A stretch of 39,968 nucleotides of DNA from Paractinoplanes tereljensis (lineage in GTDB: Bacteria; Actinomycetota; Actinomycetes; Mycobacteriales; Micromonosporaceae). Shown here one piece after another: positions 7,978 to 15,494 of the stretch (positions are counted from its first letter, which is position 1; every line of letters starts with the position of its first letter). The stretch is from the NCBI RefSeq assembly GCF_016862435.1, contig NZ_BOMY01000065.1:1-39968 (forward strand). Direction: 5' to 3'. The notes beneath the pieces were generated by a model. It was not told the origin of the DNA. It saw nothing but the letters and a program-made list of their open reading frames with translations, and searched no databases. The translations under genes were made by a program, and so were the position numbers.

Positions 7978-8225
7978 ACCGCGGAGCCGTCCGCGCCACC
8001 GTCGTGGCCGTCGGGGTTCGCGCCGCCGTCGGCCGGGCCTTCGCCGCCCGCGGAACCGTCCGCGCCGCCGTCGTGGCCGGCCGGGTTCGCGCCGCCGTCG
8101 GCCGGGCCCTCGCCCGCCGAGCCGTCCGCGCCGCCGTCGTGGCCGGCCGGGTTGGCGCCGCCGTCCGCCGGGCCCTCGCCGCCGGCTGCGGTGCCGGTGG
8201 TGATGTCGTCGTCGCTGAGTGACAT
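7974..8225 (-). CDS. small three-repeat acidic Gly/Ala/Asp peptide, candidate substrate of the JmjC enzyme
   Basis: An 83-residue peptide: a short leader (MSLSDDDITTGTAAG, 1-15), then three nearly perfect 22-23-residue repeats (16-37, 38-60, 61-83), each containing EGPADGGANPxGHDGGADGS with x = Ala, Ala, Asp. Each repeat has one His, one Asn-Pro and several Asp, and the peptide has no Cys, Lys, Arg or aromatic residue. The start is supported by AAGGAG 7 nt upstream (8233-8238 read on the minus strand). Its stop overlaps the ATG of the JmjC oxygenase gene (ATGA), so translation is coupled. The layout of leader plus repeated core next to a modifying enzyme is that of a ribosomally made, modified peptide. 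I do not know a named family for it. A mere low-complexity filler protein is the alternative. Confidence 0.75.
   Translation of the reverse strand: MSLSDDDITTGTAAGGEGPADGGANPAGHDGGADGSAGEGPADGGANPAGHDGGADGSAGGEGPADGGANPDGHDGGADGSAV
7977..8180 (-). repeat. three in-frame 66-69-bp tandem repeats within the peptide gene
   Basis: Three direct copies of a 66-69-nt unit encode the repeats of the small peptide. The copies are nearly identical in DNA as well as protein, which indicates recent amplification or homogenisation, and copy number may vary between strains. Confidence 0.85.
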
Positions 8226-8283
8226 CGCGATCTCCTTGTGGTTGTTGCGGTGGAGACCTGGGCATACCCCGGCTTGATCAGCT

Positions 8284-9153
8284 CTAATCCGCCAGTAGCT
8301 CGATCAACGCGGACGCGTTGCGCTGGGCGTAGTCCTCGTAGCAGTTGTTCAGGAAGACTTGGGTTTTGTCTGTTTTGTCGGCTAAGGTTTTCAGCTGCGG
8401 CGCCCAGGCTTCGAGTTCGGCCGGCGAGTACCGGTAGCCGAACTTCTCGTGGATATCCTTGCTCGTCCACTTGTCGCTGTGGCCGTGGAAGCGGACCACC
8501 GCGATGTCCGCGGTCGCCTCGACGATCGGCGGGACCGACGACTTGTGCCCCTGCGGCATGTCCACGCAGACGAACGGCAGCTTGTGGTTGCGCAGGAAGT
8601 CGAGGGTCTCGTTGCGGTTGGCGCCCTCGAACCAGGACGCGTTGCGCAGTTCGAAGACCGGGCGCAGCGGCGTGCAGCGGGCCGCGACCTCGAGCAGGTA
8701 TTCCTTGTTGGACTTGCGGATGCCGAACCACGGTGGGAACTGGAAGAGCAGCGCCCCGAGCTTTCCGGCCTCGGCGAGCGGGGTCAGGGCCGACAGGAAT
8801 CGGCTCCAGACCTCCTCGTACGCCTGGGGTGGAAGATCGTCGGGGTAGATGTTTTTCTTGTCGGTTTCCGGCCGCAGATCTTTATAGATCGCCGAGACCT
8901 TGGTCGGGTGCCCGGTCAGCAGGCTGAACGCCTTGATGTTGAAGGTGAAGTTGCTGGGCGTGCGCTCCGCCCACAGCTTCGTGGTCTGCTCGGCCGGCGG
9001 GCCGTAGTAGGTCGAGTCGACCTCGACCACCGGGAATTGCTTCGCGTAGTAGGCGAGCCGTTTCTCGGGACTGTCGGCGGACGCGGGGTACCAGCCGGAC
9101 GCCAGCAGGGTCCGGTCGGTCCAGGAGGCCGTACCGACCTCGATCGCGCCCAC
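8284..9153 (-). CDS. DUF72 (YecE-like) protein
   Basis: A 289-residue protein of the DUF72 family, a TIM-barrel-like fold of unknown biochemical function. Family hallmarks are seen in order: IEVGTASWTD near the N-terminus, YAKQFPVVEVDSTYYGPP, FTFNIKAFSLLTGHP, LGALLFQFPPWF, LRPVFELRNASWF, VRFHGHSDKW and QVFLNNCYEDYAQRNA near the C-terminus. Length is normal for the family. It starts at GTG 9153. The repeat-peptide and JmjC genes follow 58 nt downstream on the same strand, so the three may be co-transcribed, but DUF72 genes are widespread and may be unrelated in function. Confidence 0.9.
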   Translation of the reverse strand: MGAIEVGTASWTDRTLLASGWYPASADSPEKRLAYYAKQFPVVEVDSTYYGPPAEQTTKLWAERTPSNFTFNIKAFSLLTGHPTKVSAIYKDLRPETDKKNIYPDDLPPQAYEEVWSRFLSALTPLAEAGKLGALLFQFPPWFGIRKSNKEYLLEVAARCTPLRPVFELRNASWFEGANRNETLDFLRNHKLPFVCVDMPQGHKSSVPPIVEATADIAVVRFHGHSDKWTSKDIHEKFGYRYSPAELEAWAPQLKTLADKTDKTQVFLNNCYEDYAQRNASALIELLAD

Positions 9154-9180
9154 TGTCTCCCCGGTTTTCCCCGGAAATGG

Positions 9181-9210
9181 CGGGTCCGCCGCGATGAAGC
9201 GGCGGACCCG
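9181..9210 (-). terminator. terminator-like hairpin after the DksA-like gene
   Basis: A perfect 12-bp stem, CGGGTCCGCCGC (9181-9192) with GCGGCGGACCCG (9199-9210) and a 6-nt loop GATGAA. It lies 12 nt past the stop of the DksA-like gene and before the DUF72 gene, so it probably separates the two transcripts. Only a short T-run follows on the minus strand. Confidence 0.75.
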
Positions 9211-9222
9211 ATCTTCGTCTTG

Positions 9223-9639
9223 TCAGCTGGCCCGGCGTTCGCGGTTCGACTTGCAGTGCACGCACGAGGTGGCGGAGGGGAAGACCTCCAGCCGCTCCAC
9301 CGGGATCGGGTTGGAGCAACCCTCGCAGTTGCCGTACGTACCGTCGTCGAGCCGCTGCATGGCGTGCTCAGCCTGCGTCCGCCTGTCCAGCAGGGTGCGC
9401 AGGAGCGACGTGGCGGCGTCGCGCTCGGCCGTCTTGGAACCGCTGTCGGCCTGGTCGTCACCGGCGGCGTCGCCGATCTCGACGAGGCGGAGCTTGTGGT
9501 TCTCGGTGAGAGCCGTTTCGTACTCGGCGTTCAGGTCATCGAACCGGCCTCGGAGGATCGAGCGGATCTGCTCGGTCTCCTCGGACGTGCGGCCCTTGGT
9601 GGCGCCCTTACCCGTGATAACCGCTCCATTGACGAGCAT
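9223..9639 (-). CDS. TraR/DksA-family zinc-finger protein
   Basis: A 138-residue protein with the DksA/TraR plan. A long helical hairpin (about residues 20-97) has an acidic tip region (IGDAAGDDQADSG, 55-67), followed by a zinc finger with C105-x2-C108 (NCEGC) and C126-x2-C129 (SCVHC). DksA-type proteins enter the RNA polymerase secondary channel and tune initiation in response to stress; actinobacterial members of this subfamily are little studied. The frame is open upstream to 9738, but the ATG at 9639 with the purine-rich AGGGGGAG 3-4 nt before it is the better start. It appears to be transcribed alone, with its own terminator hairpin. Confidence 0.85.
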   Translation of the reverse strand: MLVNGAVITGKGATKGRTSEETEQIRSILRGRFDDLNAEYETALTENHKLRLVEIGDAAGDDQADSGSKTAERDAATSLLRTLLDRRTQAEHAMQRLDDGTYGNCEGCSNPIPVERLEVFPSATSCVHCKSNRERRAS

Positions 9640-9818
9640 GCGCTCCCCCTGCCCTTCCTCTGCCCCTGCCGACGGGTCCCCCGTGGGCCGGCCCATCGCA
9701 CCGTGGGGCCGGGTGATACCCGTCGCCGGAGTTCCCAAACTGGGTCTCCGCTAAAAAAGTAACCGGAGCATAACTGTCAGTGGTCGACTCCGCTACAGAC
9801 TCGCTTCACCAAGTCCGC

Positions 9819-10451
9819 TCACTCATGTGAGACGACCAGAGCCGGGCGCCGGGGATCGTCGAGCCGGACCACCACGTCGGCGAAGCTTGCCGGGGCGACC
9901 TCGGCGGCGTACCGCTCGAAGGCCGGCCAGGTCCACTCCTGGCCAGGTGGGGTGCGGCGGCGCAGGGCGGCCGGGGTCAACTCGAGATGCACCGTGAAAT
10001 CGAAGTCCAGGCCGCCGCCGAGCAGCACCGGGCCGCTCACCAGGACAACTGCGCCGGGCGGGAGCGGGTGATAGGGCTCACGCGCGGCCCGGTCGGTCCC
10101 GGCGTTCCAGAATTTGGTCAAGATCTTCCCGGAGCCGCCCGGGCCGGCCGGGGTGAGCACCTCGCGGGCCAGGGCCGCCTCGTCGAACCAGCCGGCATAG
10201 AACGAATCCGGGTTGGTGCGGCCCTGCTCCAGGCGCAACGAGGCGGGCCGCAGGAAATCGGCGGTATCGACGCGTACGGCCGGGCGGCCGCCGGCCCGCA
10301 GCGGGTCAACCAGGGCGTCGGCGAGCGTCGCCGGGTCGGCCGCCGCGGCGCCGTCGATACCGACTCGCAGGAAACTGTCAGCTTCCCGACTCAGTATGTG
10401 GGAAACCAACTCATCGACGAGTCCCTCGACGGACACCGGACGAACGCGCAC
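9819..10451 (-). CDS. uridine-kinase-like protein that has lost its P-loop
   Basis: A 210-residue protein resembling actinobacterial uridine/AAA_18-type kinases: VEGLVDELVSHIL, then the strand FLRVGIDG, then GRPAVRVDTADFLRPASLRLEQG, FYAGWFDEAAL and AVVLVSGPVLLGGGLDFDF in the usual order. The residues after VGIDG should form a GAGKT-type P-loop but read AAAADPATLAD, without the Lys, so ATP binding in the usual way is unlikely. A GPGGSGK string at about residue 100 only looks like a P-loop: it sits in the loop where relatives read GPGGS followed by Arg. The GTG at 10451 begins 1 nt after the stop of the winged-helix gene; an upstream TTG is possible. It may be a sensor or partner of that regulator. 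Confidence 0.65.
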   Translation of the reverse strand: MRVRPVSVEGLVDELVSHILSREADSFLRVGIDGAAAADPATLADALVDPLRAGGRPAVRVDTADFLRPASLRLEQGRTNPDSFYAGWFDEAALAREVLTPAGPGGSGKILTKFWNAGTDRAAREPYHPLPPGAVVLVSGPVLLGGGLDFDFTVHLELTPAALRRRTPPGQEWTWPAFERYAAEVAPASFADVVVRLDDPRRPALVVSHE

Positions 10452-10452
10452 G

Positions 10453-10995
10453 TTACTCGTGCGCCAGTACAACCACGCGGGCCTCGTCGGACAGGCGGTA
10501 GCCCACGCCGTAAACGGTGGTGATCACCGGAAGGCTGCCGTTGAGCTTGAGGCGCAGCCGGCGGACGTGCACGTCGACCGTGCGCTCGCCGGTGTGCTCG
10601 TAACCCCAGACGCCGGCCAGCAGCTGACCGCGGGTGAAGACCCGGCGAGGCCGCTCGGCCAGGAACAGCAGCAGATCGAATTCGAGCCGGGTCAGCGGCA
10701 GCACCTCGCCGTCGAGCAGCACCTGCCGGGAACCGGTCAGGATGCGCACCTCCGGGCCGTCCTGCGACGGCAGAGCCGGGCCGGCCGGTTCGACCGTGAT
10801 CGTGCCCTGGCTGATCTCGACAAGTTCGCGCACCGCCTCGATCAGGCGGTGCGCCTGCGGACTCAGTGCGTCGGTGGTGAGTGGAATGGCGACCGTCACG
10901 GTCAACGCGGGATCGGCGGGCCGGCGTGGTCCGGAAGTGCGACCCGGACCTGTGACATGGCGGTTGACACGAGGCGACAGCGCGCTTACCGGCAT
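10453..10995 (-). CDS. winged-helix (OmpR/PhoB-type effector domain) regulator without receiver domain
   Basis: A 180-residue protein. The C-terminal half (about 90-178) is an OmpR/PhoB-type winged helix: EVRILTGSRQVLLDGEVLPLTRLEFDLLLFLAERPRRVFTRGQLL, then the recognition region ERTVDVHVRRLRLKL and the wing VITTVYGVGYRL. The N-terminal half has no receiver domain and no phosphoacceptor Asp; it is Pro/Arg-rich and then has a short alpha/beta part (TVTVAIPLTTDALSPQAHRLIEAVRELV). Such orphan effector proteins are common in actinobacteria. The ATG at 10995 has AGGGGG 10 nt upstream; a GTG at 11049 is an alternative. It is followed directly by the P-loop-less kinase-like gene, likely co-transcribed. 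Confidence 0.8.
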   Translation of the reverse strand: MPVSALSPRVNRHVTGPGRTSGPRRPADPALTVTVAIPLTTDALSPQAHRLIEAVRELVEISQGTITVEPAGPALPSQDGPEVRILTGSRQVLLDGEVLPLTRLEFDLLLFLAERPRRVFTRGQLLAGVWGYEHTGERTVDVHVRRLRLKLNGSLPVITTVYGVGYRLSDEARVVVLAHE

Positions 10996-11069
10996 TAGAA
11001 GAGAGCCCCCTGAAATTGCATGGTCGGTAACCGTATATACACCGATCACCCTCCGTAAATACGCGGAAG

Positions 11070-11099
11070 ATAATTCCGCTACGGTCGATGTGCGGTCAA
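11070..11099 (-). promoter_or_regulatory. possible promoter of the winged-helix regulator
   Basis: On the minus strand TTGACC (11094-11099) and AATTAT (11070-11075) are separated by 18 nt, close to a housekeeping -35/-10 arrangement, about 75 nt before the ATG at 10995. The -10 match is only fair. Confidence 0.4.
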
Positions 11100-11283
11100 G
11101 ACGGCAACCACACTGTGGGAAAATCGTTCCACATCGGCTTGGACTGACGGAAATGCATTCTGAGAACGGATTCTGTCAGGTTGTTTAAAGGTTACCGAAC
11201 AGCCGCAACGCAAGCCGGTGACGAGGAACACCTGGGACCGGCGCCACATGTGCACGAATCAACACCGGCGAATGGAAAAAGAG

Positions 11284-11315
11284 GATCCCCGCACAGCTAA
11301 GGCTGTGCGGGGATC
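11284..11315 (-). terminator. Rho-independent terminator of secA2
   Basis: A perfect 14-bp stem, GATCCCCGCACAGC (11284-11297) with GCTGTGCGGGGATC (11302-11315) and a 4-nt loop. On the minus strand it is followed by CTCTTTTTC. It begins 9 nt past the secA2 stop codon. The T-run shows that it works for minus-strand transcription. Confidence 0.9.
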
Positions 11316-11324
11316 TGGAATGCT

Positions 11325-13625
11325 TCAGTTTCCGCCGGAAAGACGGCGGCCCACGGCCGCGATCAAACGGTCCAACTCGGAGCCGAACGGGTTGTCGTGC
11401 ACCAGGTAGGTCCAGGTCGCGGTCGGCCGGACGATCTCCGATCGTTCCGGTTCCCAGCCGTCGGTGAGATCCGTTTCCTCGAACGTCGCGATGGTGCGCG
11501 CCTCGATCTCGGTGAACACCTTCTGGAAGGCCGGCACCGCCGCCCGGTGGAACTCGTCGAGCGGGTCGAGCTTGCCCAGCGCGCGCAGGTGCACGCCCTC
11601 ACGCACCTCGTTGAGCTCGGCCAGGTGCTCGGCCCAGAGCCGGTCCAGGTGGTAGAGCGCGATCGCCCGGGCCGCCTCGGACAGCACGTCGGCGTCGGTC
11701 TCCTTGGCCTCCTCGGCCTTCTCCGGTGACCGCTCGAGCAGCATGATCGCGGCGATCTCGGAGGTGAGCAGCCGCTCCCGGCGCTCGGCCATGGCGATCC
11801 GCTGCTGTTCGATGACGACGCTGTAGCGCCAGGTGTTGCGGTGGATCTCGTGGTTGACGCCCTCAGCGACCCGCTGGGCGTGCTCCACCGCGTATTCCAC
11901 CTGGTCGTCGTGGACGACGCCGTCGATGTCCATCCGCGGCGAGCGCGGCAGCGCGTCGCCGGCGTGCCGGGTGACCAGCTCGTCCTCCAGGCTGACGAAG
12001 AACACCGAGCGGCCCGGGTCGCCCTGCCGGCCGGCCCGGCCACGCAGCTGGTCGTCGACCCGGCGGCTGTCGTGCCGGCCTGCGCCGATCACGTAGAGGC
12101 CACCGAGCTCGACCACCGCGTCCCGCTCGGCCTCGTCGGAACCGCCCAGGCGGATGTCGACGCCGCGGCCGGCCATCTGGGTGGAGACGGTGACCGCGCC
12201 GAGCGCGCCCGCCTCGGCGATGATCGACGCCTCCTCGGCGTCGTTCTTCGCGTTCAGCACGTTGGACGGCACACCGGCCGCGGCCAGCTGCTTGGCCAGC
12301 AACTCGGACGCCTTCACGTCGAGGGTGCCGACCAGCACCGGGCGGCCCTTCTCGTGGGCCAGCTTGATCTCCTCGACCAAAGCCTCGTCGCGGGTGTCGT
12401 GCGCCGAGTAGATGCGGTCGTCGTCGTCCTCGCGGATGTTCTCGGCGTTGGACGGGATCACCGCGACCTCAAGCTTGAAGTACTCCCGGAGCTGCTCGCC
12501 GACGTGCACGGCGGTCGCGGTCATGCCGCAGACCGTCTTGTAGAGGGCGATGAACGCCTGCACGGTGATCGTGTCGAGGACCTCGCCCTCGGCGGTGGCG
12601 GTCAGCCCCTCCTTGGCCTCCACGGCCGACTGCAGGCCGTCCGGCCAGCGGCGGCGCTGGGCGACCCGGCCACGCATCTCGTCGATCAGCTCGACCGAGC
12701 CGTTGCGCACGATGTAGTCGACGTCGCGGCGCAGCAGCGCCTCGGCGTGCAGCGCCACGTTGACCGCGGACAGCTGCTCGACCTGGTCGTCGGCGTACAG
12801 GTCGACACCGCCGAGCTTCTCCTCGATGCGCTTGAGGCCGACGTCGGTGAAGGCGACGCTGCGGCCGTCCTCACCGATCTCGTAGTCTTTTCCGTTGCGC
12901 AGGCCGCGGACCAGGTCGGCGGCCTCGTGCACCGGGTCGCTCTCGGTCAGCACCGAGCCGGCCAGGACCATCGGCACCCGGGCCTCGTCGATCAGGATCG
13001 AGTCGGCCTCGTCGACGATCGCGGTGGCCAGCTCGCGCTGCACCCGGTCTTCCACATCGGTGACCAGCTGGTCGCGCAGGTAGTCGAAGCCGGCCTCGGA
13101 GACCGACACGTAGGTGACGTCGGCCAGGTAGGCCTCGCGGCGCTCGGCCGGCGTGGACGCCTCGGTGACCCAGCCGACTTTCAGTCCCAGGAGCCGGAAG
13201 ACCGGCTCCATCCACTCGGCGTCACGGCGGGCGAGGTAGTCGTTGACGGTCAGCACGTGCACCGGGCCGTGGCCCAGCCGCACGTGGCCGTAGGCGGCGA
13301 CGGTCGCGGTCAGAGTCTTGCCCTCACCGGTGGCCATCTCGGCGACCTTGCCGGAGAGCAACGCCATCGCACCGAGCAGCTGCACGTCGTAAGGACGTTG
13401 CTCGAGAGCGCGCCAGGCGGCCTCGCGGCCGACCGCGCAGATCTCGGTGAAATCCTTCGCCTCGGAGGCCGCCGCGGTCAGCGCCTCGTCGTCGAGATCG
13501 CGGAGCGCCTCTTCACGGGCATCGATCGCCGGAAGCCGCTTATGGAACGGCGCCAGGTCGACCGTCGTGCCCGGACGCTGCAGAAACTTGCGGAACCGGC
13601 CTTTGAGCCGCTGCGACACACCCAT
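11325..13625 (-). CDS. secA2: accessory Sec translocase ATPase SecA2
   Basis: A 766-residue SecA-family motor that drives export of a subset of proteins through SecYEG. Visible motifs: Walker A MATGEGKT at 97-104, then VLTVNDYLARRDAEWM, YVSVSEAGFDYLRDQL, the DEAD-box segment VDEADSILIDEARVPM, TVSTQMAGRGVDIRLGG, and the motif VI region HDSRRVDDQLRGRAGRQGDPG. It is shorter than SecA1 (typically about 900 or more residues) and lacks the Cys-rich zinc-binding C-terminal tail; both traits mark actinobacterial SecA2. The ATG at 13625 has no strong Shine-Dalgarno. The ABC exporter gene lies only 36 nt upstream on the same strand, so they may be co-transcribed. Two very large surface proteins encoded further right could be clients; that is inference. 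Confidence 0.92.
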   Translation of the reverse strand: MGVSQRLKGRFRKFLQRPGTTVDLAPFHKRLPAIDAREEALRDLDDEALTAAASEAKDFTEICAVGREAAWRALEQRPYDVQLLGAMALLSGKVAEMATGEGKTLTATVAAYGHVRLGHGPVHVLTVNDYLARRDAEWMEPVFRLLGLKVGWVTEASTPAERREAYLADVTYVSVSEAGFDYLRDQLVTDVEDRVQRELATAIVDEADSILIDEARVPMVLAGSVLTESDPVHEAADLVRGLRNGKDYEIGEDGRSVAFTDVGLKRIEEKLGGVDLYADDQVEQLSAVNVALHAEALLRRDVDYIVRNGSVELIDEMRGRVAQRRRWPDGLQSAVEAKEGLTATAEGEVLDTITVQAFIALYKTVCGMTATAVHVGEQLREYFKLEVAVIPSNAENIREDDDDRIYSAHDTRDEALVEEIKLAHEKGRPVLVGTLDVKASELLAKQLAAAGVPSNVLNAKNDAEEASIIAEAGALGAVTVSTQMAGRGVDIRLGGSDEAERDAVVELGGLYVIGAGRHDSRRVDDQLRGRAGRQGDPGRSVFFVSLEDELVTRHAGDALPRSPRMDIDGVVHDDQVEYAVEHAQRVAEGVNHEIHRNTWRYSVVIEQQRIAMAERRERLLTSEIAAIMLLERSPEKAEEAKETDADVLSEAARAIALYHLDRLWAEHLAELNEVREGVHLRALGKLDPLDEFHRAAVPAFQKVFTEIEARTIATFEETDLTDGWEPERSEIVRPTATWTYLVHDNPFGSELDRLIAAVGRRLSGGN

Positions 13626-13661
13626 GGCGGGCTACGGTACTTCATTTACCTGAAAGCGTGG

Positions 13662-15377
13662 TCACGACACCAGCAGCTGATGGGTCGCCAACTCACGGTA
13701 AAGAGGGCTCTCGTCGAGAAGCTCGGTGTGCGAGCCGGCGGCGACGACGCGGCCACCGTCAATCACGACGATCCGGTCGGAATCCACCACGGTGCTGAGC
13801 CGGTGCGCCACCACGATCAGGCTGCGGCTGGTCGCGGCGGACGCGATGGCGTCGCGCAGGGCCGCCTCGTTGCGGGCGTCGAGGTTGCTGGTCGGTTCGT
13901 CCAGCAGCAGGATCGGGGCGTTGGTGAGCAGCGTGCGGGCGATCGCCAGTCGCTGCCGCTCGCCGCCGGACAGCAGCACGCCGCCCTCCCCCACCTGCAC
14001 GTCGAGGCCGAGCTTGCTCAGATTGACCTGCTCCAGCGCGGCGGCCAGCTCAGCGTCGGAGGCGTCCGGCCGGGTCAGCAAGAGGTTCTCGCGGACCGTG
14101 CCGGCCAGCACCGGCGCGTCCTGCTCGACGTAGCCGAGCCGGGCCCGCAGCGCGGACCGCGGCATCTCCCGCACGTCGATGCCGTCGACCAGAATCCGCC
14201 CGCCGGTGACCTCGTAGAACCGCTCGATCAGGGCGAGCACCGTCGATTTGCCCGCGCCCGACGGCCCGACCAGGGCGATCCGGCTCCCTCGCGGCGCCTC
14301 GAAGGAAAGATCATGCAACACCGGGCTTTCGCCCGGGTAGTTAAACAAAACCCGATCGAACGTGACGGCCGCCGGTTGGCTTGCGGTTATTTGCGGCGTA
14401 CGGGTGGAATCGCCGGCCGTTTCCGTGGGCACCTCGAGGATCTCCTCGATGCGTTGCAGCGCACCCAGCCCGGTCTGCAGCTGCCGGTACGCGTGCAGCG
14501 CCTGCCCGAGTGGCATGGCCAGGAAGAACAGGAAAAGGATGAACGCGACCAGGCTGCCCACGCTGATCGCCCCCGACGCGACCCGCACCCCGCCCACTCC
14601 GAGCACCAGCAGGAACGCGCCCTGGATGGCGGTGTCCGCCACCGGCCCGACGATCGCCTCCAGCCGGGCCAGGCGCATGCCGGCCGCGTACGCCTCCTCG
14701 GCCCCTCGGGCGACGCCGGTGGCCTCCCGCTCCTCGGCCCCGCTCGCCCGGATCGTGCGGGCCGCCGAGATCGACCGTTCCACCGCCGAGGTCATCTCGC
14801 CCAGCCGGGCCTGCGCCTGCTCGGAGAGACCCCGCGTGCGCCGGGACGCGGAGATCGCCACCGCCATCCCGATCAGCAGGGCGACCAGCGCCACCGCCAG
14901 CAGCGCCGGGTCGAGCACGGCCATCGCGATCAGGGCGCCGGCCACCATCACCACACCCGTGACGATCTCGAACATGCCCGAGGTGACCACCACCCGCAGC
15001 AGCGTGGTGTCGGCGCCGACCCGGGACAGCAGATCACCGGTGCGGCGCCGGTCGTACTCGGCGATCGGCAACAACAGGAGGTGCCGGGCCAGGCGACGGC
15101 GGGTGGTCAGCACCACGCCCTCGCCGGTGCGCTGCAGCAGATAGTCGCGGACGGCGCGCAGCGCGGCCCCCACCAGCAGCAGACCGACCAGCAGAACCAC
15201 CGGCCCGGTGACCGGCCGATGCCCGGTCACCCGGTCGAGCACGTCCCGGACCAGCACCGGCTGCACCAGCGAGGCGCCCGCCGCGAACAGCGAGAGCACC
15301 CCGACGGCCACCAGGGTGCCGCGATGGTGACGTAGATAGGGCAGCAAGGCCCGCAATCCGACGCGGCCTGCTGACAT
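13662..15377 (-). CDS. ABC exporter, fused membrane and ATPase domains
   Basis: A half-transporter of 571 residues. The N-terminal six-helix membrane domain (about 20-300, including LVAVGVLSLFAAGASLVQPVLV and VVLLVGLLLVGAALRAV) is followed by an ATPase domain with Walker A GPSGAGKST, signature LSGGERQRLAIARTLL, Walker B ILLLDEPTSNLD and the switch His in VVAHRLSTV. It should dimerise in the membrane and export a lipid, drug or peptide; the substrate is unknown. The ATG at 15377 (MSAGRVGLRAL) is preferred; the frame allows a start 30 nt earlier. SecA2 follows 36 nt downstream. It is divergent from the STAS/HATPase gene. Confidence 0.9.
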   Translation of the reverse strand: MSAGRVGLRALLPYLRHHRGTLVAVGVLSLFAAGASLVQPVLVRDVLDRVTGHRPVTGPVVLLVGLLLVGAALRAVRDYLLQRTGEGVVLTTRRRLARHLLLLPIAEYDRRRTGDLLSRVGADTTLLRVVVTSGMFEIVTGVVMVAGALIAMAVLDPALLAVALVALLIGMAVAISASRRTRGLSEQAQARLGEMTSAVERSISAARTIRASGAEEREATGVARGAEEAYAAGMRLARLEAIVGPVADTAIQGAFLLVLGVGGVRVASGAISVGSLVAFILFLFFLAMPLGQALHAYRQLQTGLGALQRIEEILEVPTETAGDSTRTPQITASQPAAVTFDRVLFNYPGESPVLHDLSFEAPRGSRIALVGPSGAGKSTVLALIERFYEVTGGRILVDGIDVREMPRSALRARLGYVEQDAPVLAGTVRENLLLTRPDASDAELAAALEQVNLSKLGLDVQVGEGGVLLSGGERQRLAIARTLLTNAPILLLDEPTSNLDARNEAALRDAIASAATSRSLIVVAHRLSTVVDSDRIVVIDGGRVVAAGSHTELLDESPLYRELATHQLLVS

Positions 15378-15494
15378 GTGCCCGAGGTTAGCTCGCCGAC
15401 GCATCACCTCGCGGATGGTCTGACGTTTGCATGGTGAACGGGGCGGGAACTGGATTCACTCACGGGTCGGCAATATTTGTTGAGGGGAGACGAT

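Larger units (their letters stand above)
10996..11324. other. intergenic region with promoter and terminator, no gene
   Basis: This 329-nt gap is less GC-rich than its surroundings. It holds the likely promoter of the winged-helix gene on the minus strand (about 11070-11099) and the secA2 terminator hairpin (11284-11315). Short plus-strand frames here lack any coding character. Confidence 0.6.

Noticed and set aside
10118..10160. GPGGSGK string in the kinase-like protein taken as a P-loop
   Set aside because: It lies about 70 residues after the position of the family P-loop, in the loop where relatives have GPGGS followed by Arg.
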